NCBI GenBank assembly: GCA_030639445.1
Contig: DAOWCR010000028.1
Location: 1-10,731, forward strand
Origin: Dehalococcoidales bacterium
Lineage (GTDB): Bacteria; Chloroflexota; Dehalococcoidia; Dehalococcoidales; RBG-16-60-22
Length of the DNA: 10,731 bases
Direction of reading: 5' to 3'
Made by a program: the position numbers and the translations under genes
The notes under the pieces: model-generated
What the model saw: the letters and a program-made list of their open reading frames with translations, nothing else
Database searches by the model: none
Told to the model about the DNA's origin: nothing
Shown: in pieces, positions 1 through 6,589 of the stretch
Position numbering within the stretch: position 1 is the first letter of the stretch
Layout: each line of letters opens with the position of its first letter

Positions 1-1710
1 GAAGAGGTAGACCCCAGGACGGACTGGTCCGACCCCAAGAATATTTTTTACCTGGGCGCCGGCCCCCTGGGCGGCACCAGGATTCCGGGGTGCGCCACTA
101 TTTCCTTCGTCACCAAGGGTGCCATGACCAATGGCGCCACTTCCACCCAGGCCAATGGCAATTTCGGCGCCTATCTGAAGTGGTGCGGCTACGACGGCAT
201 CCTGGTCCAGGGAGCGTCCACCAGCTGGAAGTACCTGTACCTGCGCGAGGGCGGCGTGGAACTCAGGGATGCCAGCCGCCTGATAGGTAAAGACACCTGG
301 GAAACCGAGGACGCCATCAAGGAAGAACTGGGCTACAAAGAGCGGGCGATGAGCGTCTTCAGCATCGGTCCGGCCGGAGAGAACCTGGTAAGGTTCTCCG
401 GCGTCTTCGGTGACCGGGGACATGCCGCCGCTCACAATGGCACTGGCGCGGTCATGGGCTCGAAAAAGCTCAAGGCTTTTGCCGCCGCCCGGGCAGCTAA
501 TAAGCTGCAGTTCACTGACCCGGAGAAACTGGGAGAACTCGCCAGGAAAACAACCGAGACGGCCAAGGCTTTCGGGGGAGGCGGCGTTTACAACTGGGGC
601 ACCAGCCGCGTGGTACCCGCCGCTGAGGCCGGCGGCTGGTTACCGGTCAAGAACTACCAGACCGACCTCTTTCCGGAAAAAGACTTATTTGACGGGGCTC
701 GTGTCCGCCCCCTCTTCGAAAGCAAGAACTATCCCTGCTACGCCTGCTCCTCGCACCACTATGAACTCATGAAAGTGACCGAAGGCCCGTATACCGGGTA
801 CTTTGGCAAGGAACCCGAGTACGAACAGTGGGCCTCCTGGGGACCTCAAATTTACCAGAAAGACCCGGGGGCCGCCGTCATGCTCAGCAACGAGGTGGAT
901 AAACTCGGTATGGACACCAATGAGGCGGGCTGGGTCGTGGGCTGGGTGATGGAATGCTACCAAAAAGGCGCCCTGAAAAAAGACGACCTGGACGGGCTGG
1001 AGATGACCTGGGGGAACGTGGAAGCTACCCTGGCCCTGCTGAAAAATATTGCCCACCGCCGCGGCTACGGCGCTACCCTGGCGGAAGGCGTCAAGATTGC
1101 CGCCGAGAAACTGGGCGGCGAGTCGGTTAACTGGGCCATATACACCGGCAAGGGAAACAGTCCCCGGGGACATGACCACCGCGGGCGCTGGGTAGAGATG
1201 GTGGATACCGTCGTCTCCGATACCGGCACGCTGGAAACGCAGATGCTGGTGGTGAACAAAGACCTGTGGCAGATGCCCAACCCCATGGATATATTCGACC
1301 CCGACCAGGTGGTACAGGCCGAGGCTAATTCCAAAGGTTCCATGACCATTTCCGACTGCCTGGTGCAGTGCTGGTTTGCCGGCTTCAACGACACCGAAAC
1401 CCAGACCGAGGCCCTAAACGCCGCCACCGGATGGAATATGAGCCTGGAAGAGGTTATGAAAGTCGGGAGACGCGTGGTCAATATGATGCGGCTCTACAAC
1501 CTCAAAGTAGGGCTGACACCGGATAAAGAAAAACCCTCCGTCAGATACTGCTCCCAGGCGGTGGACGGCCCGAACAAGGACAAACCGGTTGCTCCTCACT
1601 GGGAGAAGATGCTGGACAAATACTACCAGTTGATGGGCTGGGACCGGAAAACGGGAAAGCCCCTGCCGGAGACTATCAAAGAACTGGGCCTTGAGGATTT
1701 CGCCAAATAA
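1..1710 (+). CDS. Aldehyde ferredoxin oxidoreductase (AOR) family protein, 5'-truncated
   Basis: The reading frame is open from base 1 and the window cuts off the N-terminus, probably several dozen residues; 569 residues remain. The internal ATG at 124 is not the true start, because family-typical sequence (GAGPLGGTRIPG) is encoded before it. AOR enzymes bind a bis-pterin tungsten or molybdenum cofactor and one [4Fe-4S] cluster and oxidise aldehydes or reduce acids with ferredoxin. Visible family marks are IGPAGEN followed by GTGAVMGSKKLKA (N-terminal pterin domain), LGMDTNEAG (matching the DTxxxG pterin-binding segment), GNSPRGHDHRG, and a C-terminal DCLVQCWF segment. The Fe-S motif is CYACSSHH (codons at 736-757), so the usual CxxCxxxC reads CxxCxxxH. 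The fourth ligand is probably the Cys at 1369. The MECYQKG and HNGTGAVMGSK stretches recall the BamB-like side of the family, a low-confidence impression. It is followed 25 bases later by a ferredoxin-domain gene, consistent with an electron-transfer partner. Substrate unknown. Confidence 0.93.
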   Translation, partial: EEVDPRTDWSDPKNIFYLGAGPLGGTRIPGCATISFVTKGAMTNGATSTQANGNFGAYLKWCGYDGILVQGASTSWKYLYLREGGVELRDASRLIGKDTWETEDAIKEELGYKERAMSVFSIGPAGENLVRFSGVFGDRGHAAAHNGTGAVMGSKKLKAFAAARAANKLQFTDPEKLGELARKTTETAKAFGGGGVYNWGTSRVVPAAEAGGWLPVKNYQTDLFPEKDLFDGARVRPLFESKNYPCYACSSHHYELMKVTEGPYTGYFGKEPEYEQWASWGPQIYQKDPGAAVMLSNEVDKLGMDTNEAGWVVGWVMECYQKGALKKDDLDGLEMTWGNVEATLALLKNIAHRRGYGATLAEGVKIAAEKLGGESVNWAIYTGKGNSPRGHDHRGRWVEMVDTVVSDTGTLETQMLVVNKDLWQMPNPMDIFDPDQVVQAEANSKGSMTISDCLVQCWFAGFNDTETQTEALNAATGWNMSLEEVMKVGRRVVNMMRLYNLKVGLTPDKEKPSVRYCSQAVDGPNKDKPVAPHWEKMLDKYYQLMGWDRKTGKPLPETIKELGLEDFAK

Positions 1711-1735
1711 CTAAAAAAGAGGAGATTACTACTTT

Positions 1736-2452
1736 ATGAAGATTACCCCAGACGAATGTATCGCCTGTGAGGCGTGCGTGCCCTACTGCCCGGTGGGCGC
1801 CATCAGTATGAAAGATGATATAGCCGTGATTGACCAGGACGAGTGCGTGGACTGCGCCGTCTGTCTGAAGTCCGGGAGTTGCCCGGTGGACTGCATCGTC
1901 TTCGAGCCGGCACCCTGGCCCCGTTCTCTACGCACCGTCTTCTCCGACCCGAGGACCGAGCACAAGGCCACGGGTATTGCCGGGCGCGGGACGGAAGAGA
2001 TGAAAACCAACGATATCACCGGCCGTTTCCAGCGGGGATGGGTCGGCCTGGGTTGTGAATTCGGCCGGCCGGGAATCGGCACCCGCTTCAGTGACGTGGA
2101 TAAAGTGGCGCAGGTGCTGGCCAAACACGGCGTGGCCTTCGAATCCAAGAACCCGGTGACCGCTCTGATGGAAGACGTCAAGACCGGGAAAATCAGGGAA
2201 GACGTGCTGGGCGAAAAAGTGCTCTCGGCCATCATCGAGTGCCTTTACCCCATCGAGAAATTCCAAGAGATTATCACCGCCCTGAAAGAGGTGGCTAAGG
2301 AAGTCGACACCGTCTTCAGCGTTGAGGTCATCAACCGGGCCGAACCTGACGGGTCCTACCCGCTGAGAAAGCTGCTGGACGAGATGAGTATGCCCTACTA
2401 TATTAACGGAAAGCAATGCGCCGGCCTGGGCCGGCCCCTGGCCGACGTTTAA
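1736..2452 (+). CDS. Ferredoxin-domain protein with conserved C-terminal domain (Fd1)
   Basis: This is a 238-residue cytoplasmic protein with no signal peptide or membrane segment. Residues 1-55 form a two-cluster ferredoxin-like domain. The first motif is C8-x2-C11-x2-C14-x3-C18-P. The second is irregular, with Cys at 37, 40, 43, 49 and 53, and so could be read as CxxCxxC-x5-C or as CxxC-x8-C-x3-C (Alvin-type spacing). Residues from about 60 onward form a domain I cannot name. It contains GRGTEEMKTNDITGR, a GRPGIGTRFSDV turn, NPVTALMEDVKTGKIREDVL, DTVFSVE and a terminal GLGRPL. Nearly all of these recur in the paralogue at 3780-4511, so this domain is under constraint. The ATG at 1736 is preceded by GAGGAG at 1719-1724. 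The position right behind the AOR gene suggests it is the electron carrier or Fe-S subunit of that enzyme; this is inference. Confidence 0.9.
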   Translation: MKITPDECIACEACVPYCPVGAISMKDDIAVIDQDECVDCAVCLKSGSCPVDCIVFEPAPWPRSLRTVFSDPRTEHKATGIAGRGTEEMKTNDITGRFQRGWVGLGCEFGRPGIGTRFSDVDKVAQVLAKHGVAFESKNPVTALMEDVKTGKIREDVLGEKVLSAIIECLYPIEKFQEIITALKEVAKEVDTVFSVEVINRAEPDGSYPLRKLLDEMSMPYYINGKQCAGLGRPLADV

Positions 2453-2467
2453 GGAGGAAGCTAATTA

Positions 2468-3085
2468 ATGACGCATAGCCTACACCGCCGCGGAACCAGG
2501 GAAAGCTTGAAGGAAGATTATATTTTCCTGCATATACCCGCCAAAGGGCACAATGATGCCGGCCACGAGCCGAAGCTGCAGGAGTTCCTGCGCATTGCCC
2601 TGCGCCATGACCCCAAGAACATAGGCACCATACTGCTGGGAAACATGTACAGCCATAAAATAGAAGAAGTTATTGACGCGGCCCGAGGGGTGGTTCATGC
2701 CGTCTTTGATAATCCCGAGGCGGTAACGGCCGTCCTGAAAGAGCTGAAAGAAGCCGACCTGGGCATATCCACCGTGGTGAGCGGCATCTTTGAGAGCGTT
2801 GATGAGTGTTTTGAGAAAGCCGGACTGAAGCATCATACGGCCAATTTCTCCCTGGGTATCTGGGGAAACACCAAAAGACTGCCCCCTGATGACATCCTTG
2901 AGGTCACCACCATGTGCGGCCACGCCCTGATTGCCGCCAACCTGGTGAAAGCCATGGTAGCGGAAGTGAAAGCCGGCACCAGGACTCCGGAAGCGGCGGC
3001 CAAAGCGCTGGCGCCGCAGTGCGCCTGCGGCATCTTCAATCCCGCCCGGGCGGCCAAGCTGCTGGCGGCCATGGCGGCGAAGTAG
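2468..3085 (+). CDS. Conserved hypothetical protein, X family copy 1 (X1)
   Basis: I do not recognise this 205-residue protein as a named family. It is soluble, with no signal peptide or transmembrane helix. It starts MTHSLHRRGT and contains RIALRHDP (residues 42-49), a central EADLGISTVVSGIFES segment (95-110), SLGIWGNT, LEVTTMCGH (144-152) and a C-terminal CACGIFNPARAAKLL. Residues conserved in all three paralogues of the window include H3, H6, H47, C114, H123, C150, H152, C185 and C187, which could make a metal or Fe-S site (inference). The ATG is preceded by AAGGAGG at 2451-2457, which overlaps the stop codon of Fd1, so the two genes are probably translationally linked. By ungapped hand alignment it is identical to the next gene product at about 138 of 205 positions. 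It sits in the AOR/ferredoxin operon, so a role in that redox system is likely, as a subunit, assembly factor or carrier. Confidence 0.9.
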   Translation: MTHSLHRRGTRESLKEDYIFLHIPAKGHNDAGHEPKLQEFLRIALRHDPKNIGTILLGNMYSHKIEEVIDAARGVVHAVFDNPEAVTAVLKELKEADLGISTVVSGIFESVDECFEKAGLKHHTANFSLGIWGNTKRLPPDDILEVTTMCGHALIAANLVKAMVAEVKAGTRTPEAAAKALAPQCACGIFNPARAAKLLAAMAAK

Positions 3086-3124
3086 CCGTTATATTTCCGC
3101 GCTACTGAACCAAAGAGGAAAGCA

Positions 3125-3742
3125 ATGACACACACTTTACACCGCCGGGGAACGGCCGAAAACTTGCGCGGAGACTACGCGCTCATCATGCTGCGCGCCA
3201 TGGGCATCAACGACGACGACTATCTCCCGAAAGTAAAAGAGTTCCTGCGCATCGCCCTGCGCCATAACCCGGTAAACATCGGCAGCGAGATGAAGGGATG
3301 CCTGTATGAGTTCCTGCCGGAAGAGATTATTGCCGGGGCCAAAGGGGACTCTCACGTTGTCTTTGACAACTCCCGGGCGCTTACCGGATTTCTGAAAGAG
3401 GTGAAAGAAGCCGACCTGGGACTTTCCGTGGTGGTAAGTGGCATTTTTGAGAGCGTCGACGAGTGCCTGGAGCAGGTCGGACTGAAACATCATACCGGTA
3501 ACTTCTCCCTGGGTATCTGGGGTAAGACCGAAAAACTCCCCGGCGATGATATTCTTGAGGTCACCACCATGTGCGGCCACGGCCTGATTTCAACCAACCT
3601 GGTAAAAGCCGTGGCGAAGGAGATTAAAACCGGCACCAGGACGCCGGAAGCGGCCGCCAAAATACTGGCCCCAAACTGCACCTGCGGCGTATTCAACCCC
3701 GCCCGGGCGGCCAGGCTGCTGGCGGCCATGGCGGCGAAATGA
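3125..3742 (+). CDS. Conserved hypothetical protein, X family copy 2 (X2)
   Basis: This is a 205-residue paralogue of X1, aligning end to end without gaps. The C-terminal 115 residues are about 79 percent identical (91 of 115), while the first 90 are only about half identical. The most divergent part is roughly residues 51-80. It retains MTHTLHRRGT, ALRHNP, EADLGLSVVVSGIFES, the EC at 113-114, KHHT, SLGIWGKT, LEVTTMCGHG and CTCGVFNPARAARLLAAMAAK. The start ATG follows an AGAGGAAAG ribosome binding site. The 39-base gap to X1 contains no terminator-like structure, so both lie on one transcript. The conserved C-terminal half suggests a shared core function, and the variable middle suggests a distinct partner or ligand. 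The function is unknown, and the protein has no membrane segment or export signal. Confidence 0.9.
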   Translation: MTHTLHRRGTAENLRGDYALIMLRAMGINDDDYLPKVKEFLRIALRHNPVNIGSEMKGCLYEFLPEEIIAGAKGDSHVVFDNSRALTGFLKEVKEADLGLSVVVSGIFESVDECLEQVGLKHHTGNFSLGIWGKTEKLPGDDILEVTTMCGHGLISTNLVKAVAKEIKTGTRTPEAAAKILAPNCTCGVFNPARAARLLAAMAAK

Positions 3743-3763
3743 AACCGAGCCAGACATTAAATA

Positions 3764-3770
3764 AAGGAGG
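3764..3770 (+). promoter_or_regulatory. Ribosome binding site that fixes the TTG start of Fd2
   Basis: AAGGAGG lies nine bases before the TTG at 3780. No ATG or GTG in the same frame lies near it, and the TTG start gives a protein collinear with Fd1. Confidence 0.75.
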
Positions 3771-3779
3771 AAGACTTCA

Positions 3780-4511
3780 TTGAAAATAGACCCGGAAACA
3801 TGCACTGGCTGTGAGGCATGTGTGCCTTACTGTCCGGTCCAGGCTATCCAGATCAAAGAAGGCGTTGCCGTAATTGACGACGATGAGTGCGTCGAGTGCG
3901 GCGTCTGCTTTCGCTCCGGCGCCTGCTCCGTGGATTCCATCCAGGAGGTCCCCCTTTCCTGGCCCCGCGTTATACGGGCCGTCCTGTCCAACCCGTTAAT
4001 CGAAAGCCCGGACACGCGCATTCCGGGACGGGGCACGGAAGAGGTGAAGACCAATGACGTTACCGGCCGGATAAAGCCGGGCTTCATCGGCCTGGCTCTG
4101 GAGATGGGGCGTCCGGGCACCGGGACCAGCTTCCGCGACGTACAGAAAGTAACCCGGGCCCTGGCCGGGATGGGCGTGGAGTTTGAGCCCCAGAACCCGG
4201 TGACCTTCTGGATAACCGATAAGAAGACGGGTAAAATTAGAGATGACATACTAAACGAGAAATCACTGTCAGCGATTGTCGAGTGCTCGTTCCCCCTGGA
4301 TAAGCTGAAGGCAGTTATCAAGCAGGTGCAGGCGGTGGCCCAGCAAATAGACACCGTTTTCAGCGTCACTACCTGTGTCAAGGTAGCACCGGACGGCTCG
4401 CTACCCACCGATAAGATATTCAAAGAGCTGGGTATTACTCCTTACCCTGACAGTAAAAACAACGTGGGCCTGGGGCGACCGCTTTTCCAGTTTGAGGAGG
4501 TATCATCATGA
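3780..4511 (+). CDS. Ferredoxin-domain protein with conserved C-terminal domain, second copy (Fd2)
   Basis: This 243-residue paralogue of Fd1 starts at a TTG codon. The choice rests on an AAGGAGG at 3764-3770, nine bases upstream, and on collinearity with Fd1 (MKIDPETC against MKITPDEC). The first cluster motif is intact (C8, C11, C14, C18-P). The second keeps C37, C40, C43 and C49, but the Pro and final Cys of Fd1 (P50, C53) are Ser here (ACSVDSI), so its cluster chemistry may differ from Fd1. The C-terminal domain keeps GRGTEEVKTNDVTGR, GRPGTGTSFRDV, NPVTFWITDKKTGKIRDDIL, IDTVFSV and GLGRPL. Its stop codon overlaps the ATG of the next gene (ATGA, 4508-4511), indicating translational coupling with X3. 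It probably transfers electrons within the same AOR-associated system; this is inference from domain type and context. Confidence 0.9.
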   Translation: MKIDPETCTGCEACVPYCPVQAIQIKEGVAVIDDDECVECGVCFRSGACSVDSIQEVPLSWPRVIRAVLSNPLIESPDTRIPGRGTEEVKTNDVTGRIKPGFIGLALEMGRPGTGTSFRDVQKVTRALAGMGVEFEPQNPVTFWITDKKTGKIRDDILNEKSLSAIVECSFPLDKLKAVIKQVQAVAQQIDTVFSVTTCVKVAPDGSLPTDKIFKELGITPYPDSKNNVGLGRPLFQFEEVSS

Positions 4512-5131
4512 CGCACAGTCTTCACCGCCTGGGAACCAGCGAAAACCTGAGCCATGACTATCCCTTAATCTGCATGGCCGCCCACGGCATGAACGAGGAG
4601 GGCGCGGCCGGCAAGATGGGTAAATTCCTGGAAATCTGCCGGCGCCACGGCCCGGTCAACTTTGGCGATATGAAACAGGGTAGCATATTCGTCCATGACG
4701 CCGACGATATTATCCGTAATATCACCAACACGACACTGGTGCAGTGTGTTTTTGACGACATTAAAAAGGTAGAAGCGGTCCTCCGCGACCTGCGAGAGGC
4801 CGATTTAGGTCTATCCGTGGTGGTCAGCGGCCTAACTGACGCCGCCAGGGAATGCTGTCAGAAGGTCGGCCTGGAAATCCACACGGTGTCGCAGTCCCTG
4901 GGCATCTGGGGAAAGACCTCGCGCCTGCCCAGCCGGGAGGTCCTGGAGATTACCACCATGTGTGGCCACGGCATGACATCTTCCAGTCTGGTGGAAAAGA
5001 TGATTGAGGATATCAAGAAAGGGAAAAATTCTCCCCAGAAGGCGGCGGAAAAACTGGCCAAGCCCTGCGAGTGCGGGATTTTTAACCCTTCTCGCGCCGC
5101 CGAACTGTTAGCGGCGGCCGCCGCCAAATAA
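4508..5131 (+). CDS. Conserved hypothetical protein, X family copy 3 (X3)
   Basis: This 207-residue protein is the most divergent of the three X paralogues. The last 115 residues align without gaps to X1 and X2, and the two-residue length difference lies in the N-terminal half. Shared elements are MTHSLHRLGT, RRHGPVNFG, EADLGLSVVVSG, the EC pair, HT, SLGIWGKT, LEITTMCGHG and CECGIFNPSRAAELLAAAAAK. The GIFES segment of X1 and X2 becomes GLTDA here. There is an additional Cys after the conserved one (ECC). The ATG overlaps the stop of Fd2 by four bases, with GAGGAGG just upstream at about 4494-4500. This is the last gene before the terminator at 5171-5202. The function is unknown. Its coupling to Fd2 mirrors the coupling of X1 to Fd1, so an Fd-X pair seems to be the working unit. 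Confidence 0.9.
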   Translation: MTHSLHRLGTSENLSHDYPLICMAAHGMNEEGAAGKMGKFLEICRRHGPVNFGDMKQGSIFVHDADDIIRNITNTTLVQCVFDDIKKVEAVLRDLREADLGLSVVVSGLTDAARECCQKVGLEIHTVSQSLGIWGKTSRLPSREVLEITTMCGHGMTSSSLVEKMIEDIKKGKNSPQKAAEKLAKPCECGIFNPSRAAELLAAAAAK

Positions 5132-5170
5132 CACCGAATGGCGGTTACGCCGGCGCACCAATAAAAAAAG

Positions 5171-5202
5171 AAAGCGGGGGTAGCCATTAACTCCCCCGCT
5201 TT
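5171..5202 (+). terminator. Intrinsic terminator closing the AOR/Fd/X operon
   Basis: A perfect 10-bp stem (AAAGCGGGGG at 5171-5180 pairing with CCCCCGCTTT at 5193-5202) has a 12-base loop. It is preceded by an A-rich run and followed by TCT, so the T-run is short (four T at 5200-5203). It lies 40 bases after the X3 stop. The flanking A and T stretches could let it work in both directions, but no converging gene is present. Confidence 0.85.
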
Positions 5203-5225
5203 TCTAATCCCGTAACGTAAAAAGA

Positions 5226-5257
5226 TGAGAGCCTGCCCCCCGGGCAGACCCGTCTCA
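5226..5257 (+). promoter_or_regulatory. Leader hairpin upstream of the larA-like gene
   Basis: Between the terminator and the larA-like gene lies a two-part hairpin. An inner 6-bp stem (CTGCCC 5233-5238 with GGGCAG 5242-5247) has a CCC loop, and an outer 5-bp stem (TGAGA 5226-5230 with TCTCA 5253-5257) encloses it, with a small asymmetric internal loop between. No T-run follows, so it is not an intrinsic terminator. It ends about 40 bases before the start codon and could be an RNA element in the leader or a protein site. I cannot match it to a known riboswitch class. Confidence 0.35.
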
Positions 5258-5296
5258 CGCTGACAGCAACCGGCCAAGGTGGTAATATTAAAACTG

Positions 5297-6559
5297 ATGG
5301 ATACTATAATTGAATTGCCCTATGGCAGCTCCCGCTTGAAGGCCAGAATACCGACCGGTAACCTGGCCGGCATTATAGAGGTGCCGGATGTCAATGGTCT
5401 CCCGGATGAGAGGTCAGCCATAACCGGCCGCCTGAGAGCCCCGATAGGGAGCCCCACCCTGCTTGACTGCGTCAATAAAGATGATAAAGTTGTGGTACTG
5501 GTCACCGATAACACCCGGCCGTGCCCCGATGACCGGCTGCTCCCCCCGATACTGGCCGAGCTGGAAGCCAAAATACCGCGCGAAAACATCACGATTATCG
5601 TCGCCCTCGGGCTGCACCCACCCCTGGACAGACAGGAGTTGATTAAAAAACTGGGTGAAGATATCGTGGCCAACTATAACGTCATAAACCACGATGTTAA
5701 CCGGACGGTCAACATCGGCACCACCTCCCGGGGCACCCCCGTGGATATAAATACCAGGGTCATGGCGGCGGATTTCCGCCTCAGTACCGGGTTTATTGAG
5801 CCGCACTTCTTCGCCGGTTTTTCCGGCGGGCGGAAAAGCATCGCCCCCGGCGTCTTCAGCGTAAGATCGGCTTATAAAAACCACGGCTACCAAATGATAG
5901 AGCATCCCAATGTCCGGGCCGGAGTCCTCCGGGGAAACCCGGTACACGAGGACATGATAGAGCAGGCCAAACTGGCCAAACTCAACTTTATCGTTAACGT
6001 GCTGCTGAATAAAAAAAGAGAAATTACGCATGTCGTCGCCGGTGACCCTGTCAAGGCTCACGAGAGAGGCTGCGAGATAGAGAGAGAGATTGCCGGGGTC
6101 AAGGTGCCGCACAAGGTGGATATTACCATCACCACCAACAGTGGCGCCCCGCTGGACCTGGACCTGTACCAGACCTGCAAGGGTATAGACACCGCGGCGC
6201 AGATAACCCGCGAGGGAGGCATTATTATCGTTGCGTCAGCCTGTAGCGCCGGCATTGGCCCGGAAGCTTTCCTGGAACTGCACGCCTCGGTCAGCTCCCC
6301 GGAGGAAGTCCGGCAACTAATCAAGCAAAAAGAACCCATCGGCGTGCAGTGGGAAAACCAGGTCCTGGCCCGCACTCAAATGAAGAATGACATCTACCTG
6401 GTGTCCGAACTGGCAGACAGCACGGTCAAAGACATGATGATGACGCCGGTCCGCACCGTAGAAGAAGGCCTGGAGAAAGCGTTTCAAGTCCTGGGCCAGG
6501 ACGCGGAAATTGCCGTAATCCCGGAAGGGCCGCTGGTTATTCCCCTGCTGGAGAGCTAA
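5297..6559 (+). CDS. larA: LarA-type nickel-dependent 2-hydroxy-acid racemase/epimerase
   Basis: This 420-residue protein belongs to the lactate racemase LarA family, whose members use a nickel-pincer nucleotide to racemise or epimerise lactate and other 2-hydroxy acids. The residues match Lactobacillus plantarum LarA as I know it: R74 in TDNTRP (R75), H107 in ALGLHPP (H108), H170 and K180 in PHFFAGFSGGRK (H174, K184, same spacing of ten), and H196 in SAYKNH (H200, same spacing of sixteen). K180 is expected to hold the cofactor and H196 to bind nickel. The protein should therefore be catalytically competent if the cofactor is made; LarB, LarC and LarE are not in this window. I chose the ATG at 5297, which gives MDTIIELPYG. 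A GTG at 5279 in frame is possible but lacks its own ribosome site, because the AAGGTGG at 5276-5282 overlaps it. The neighbouring dehydrogenase genes support a 2-hydroxy-acid substrate, not necessarily lactate. Confidence 0.9.
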   Translation: MDTIIELPYGSSRLKARIPTGNLAGIIEVPDVNGLPDERSAITGRLRAPIGSPTLLDCVNKDDKVVVLVTDNTRPCPDDRLLPPILAELEAKIPRENITIIVALGLHPPLDRQELIKKLGEDIVANYNVINHDVNRTVNIGTTSRGTPVDINTRVMAADFRLSTGFIEPHFFAGFSGGRKSIAPGVFSVRSAYKNHGYQMIEHPNVRAGVLRGNPVHEDMIEQAKLAKLNFIVNVLLNKKREITHVVAGDPVKAHERGCEIEREIAGVKVPHKVDITITTNSGAPLDLDLYQTCKGIDTAAQITREGGIIIVASACSAGIGPEAFLELHASVSSPEEVRQLIKQKEPIGVQWENQVLARTQMKNDIYLVSELADSTVKDMMMTPVRTVEEGLEKAFQVLGQDAEIAVIPEGPLVIPLLES

Positions 6560-6589
6560 CGCGCCCCTTGCGGGCAAATACCTTTTACC

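Larger units (their letters stand above)
1736..5131 (+). other. Amplified Fd-X gene cassette (Fd-X-X-Fd-X)
   Basis: Two ferredoxin-domain genes and three X-family genes lie head to tail with spacings of -4 to 39 bases. Fd1 resembles Fd2 along its full length, and X1, X2 and X3 resemble one another along theirs. X1 and X2 share near-identical DNA stretches, for example around the codons for VTTMCGH (about 2899 and 3556) and at their 3' ends. The simplest history is an ancient duplication of an Fd-X pair followed by a later duplication of X within the first pair. This history is inferred from similarity only. Confidence 0.75.

Noticed and set aside
685..1179. Long antisense open frames opposite the AOR, Fd, X, larA and glc genes
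   Set aside because: They lie opposite well-supported genes, show no recognisable domain and have no ribosome sites; GC-rich coding DNA commonly yields such open frames.
124..1710. ATG at 124 as the start of the AOR gene
   Set aside because: The frame is open from base 1 and encodes family-typical AOR sequence before 124, so the gene begins upstream of the window.
5140..5151. GGCG/CGCC mini-hairpin after X3
   Set aside because: A four-base-pair stem is expected by chance in GC-rich DNA; the real terminator is at 5171-5202.
5305..5310. TATAAT as a promoter -10
   Set aside because: It lies within the larA-like coding sequence just after the start codon and no -35-like sequence sits 16-18 bases upstream.
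6563..6575. GCCC/GGGC hairpin after larA as an intrinsic terminator
   Set aside because: The stem has only four base pairs and no proper T-run follows, so termination there is not supported.
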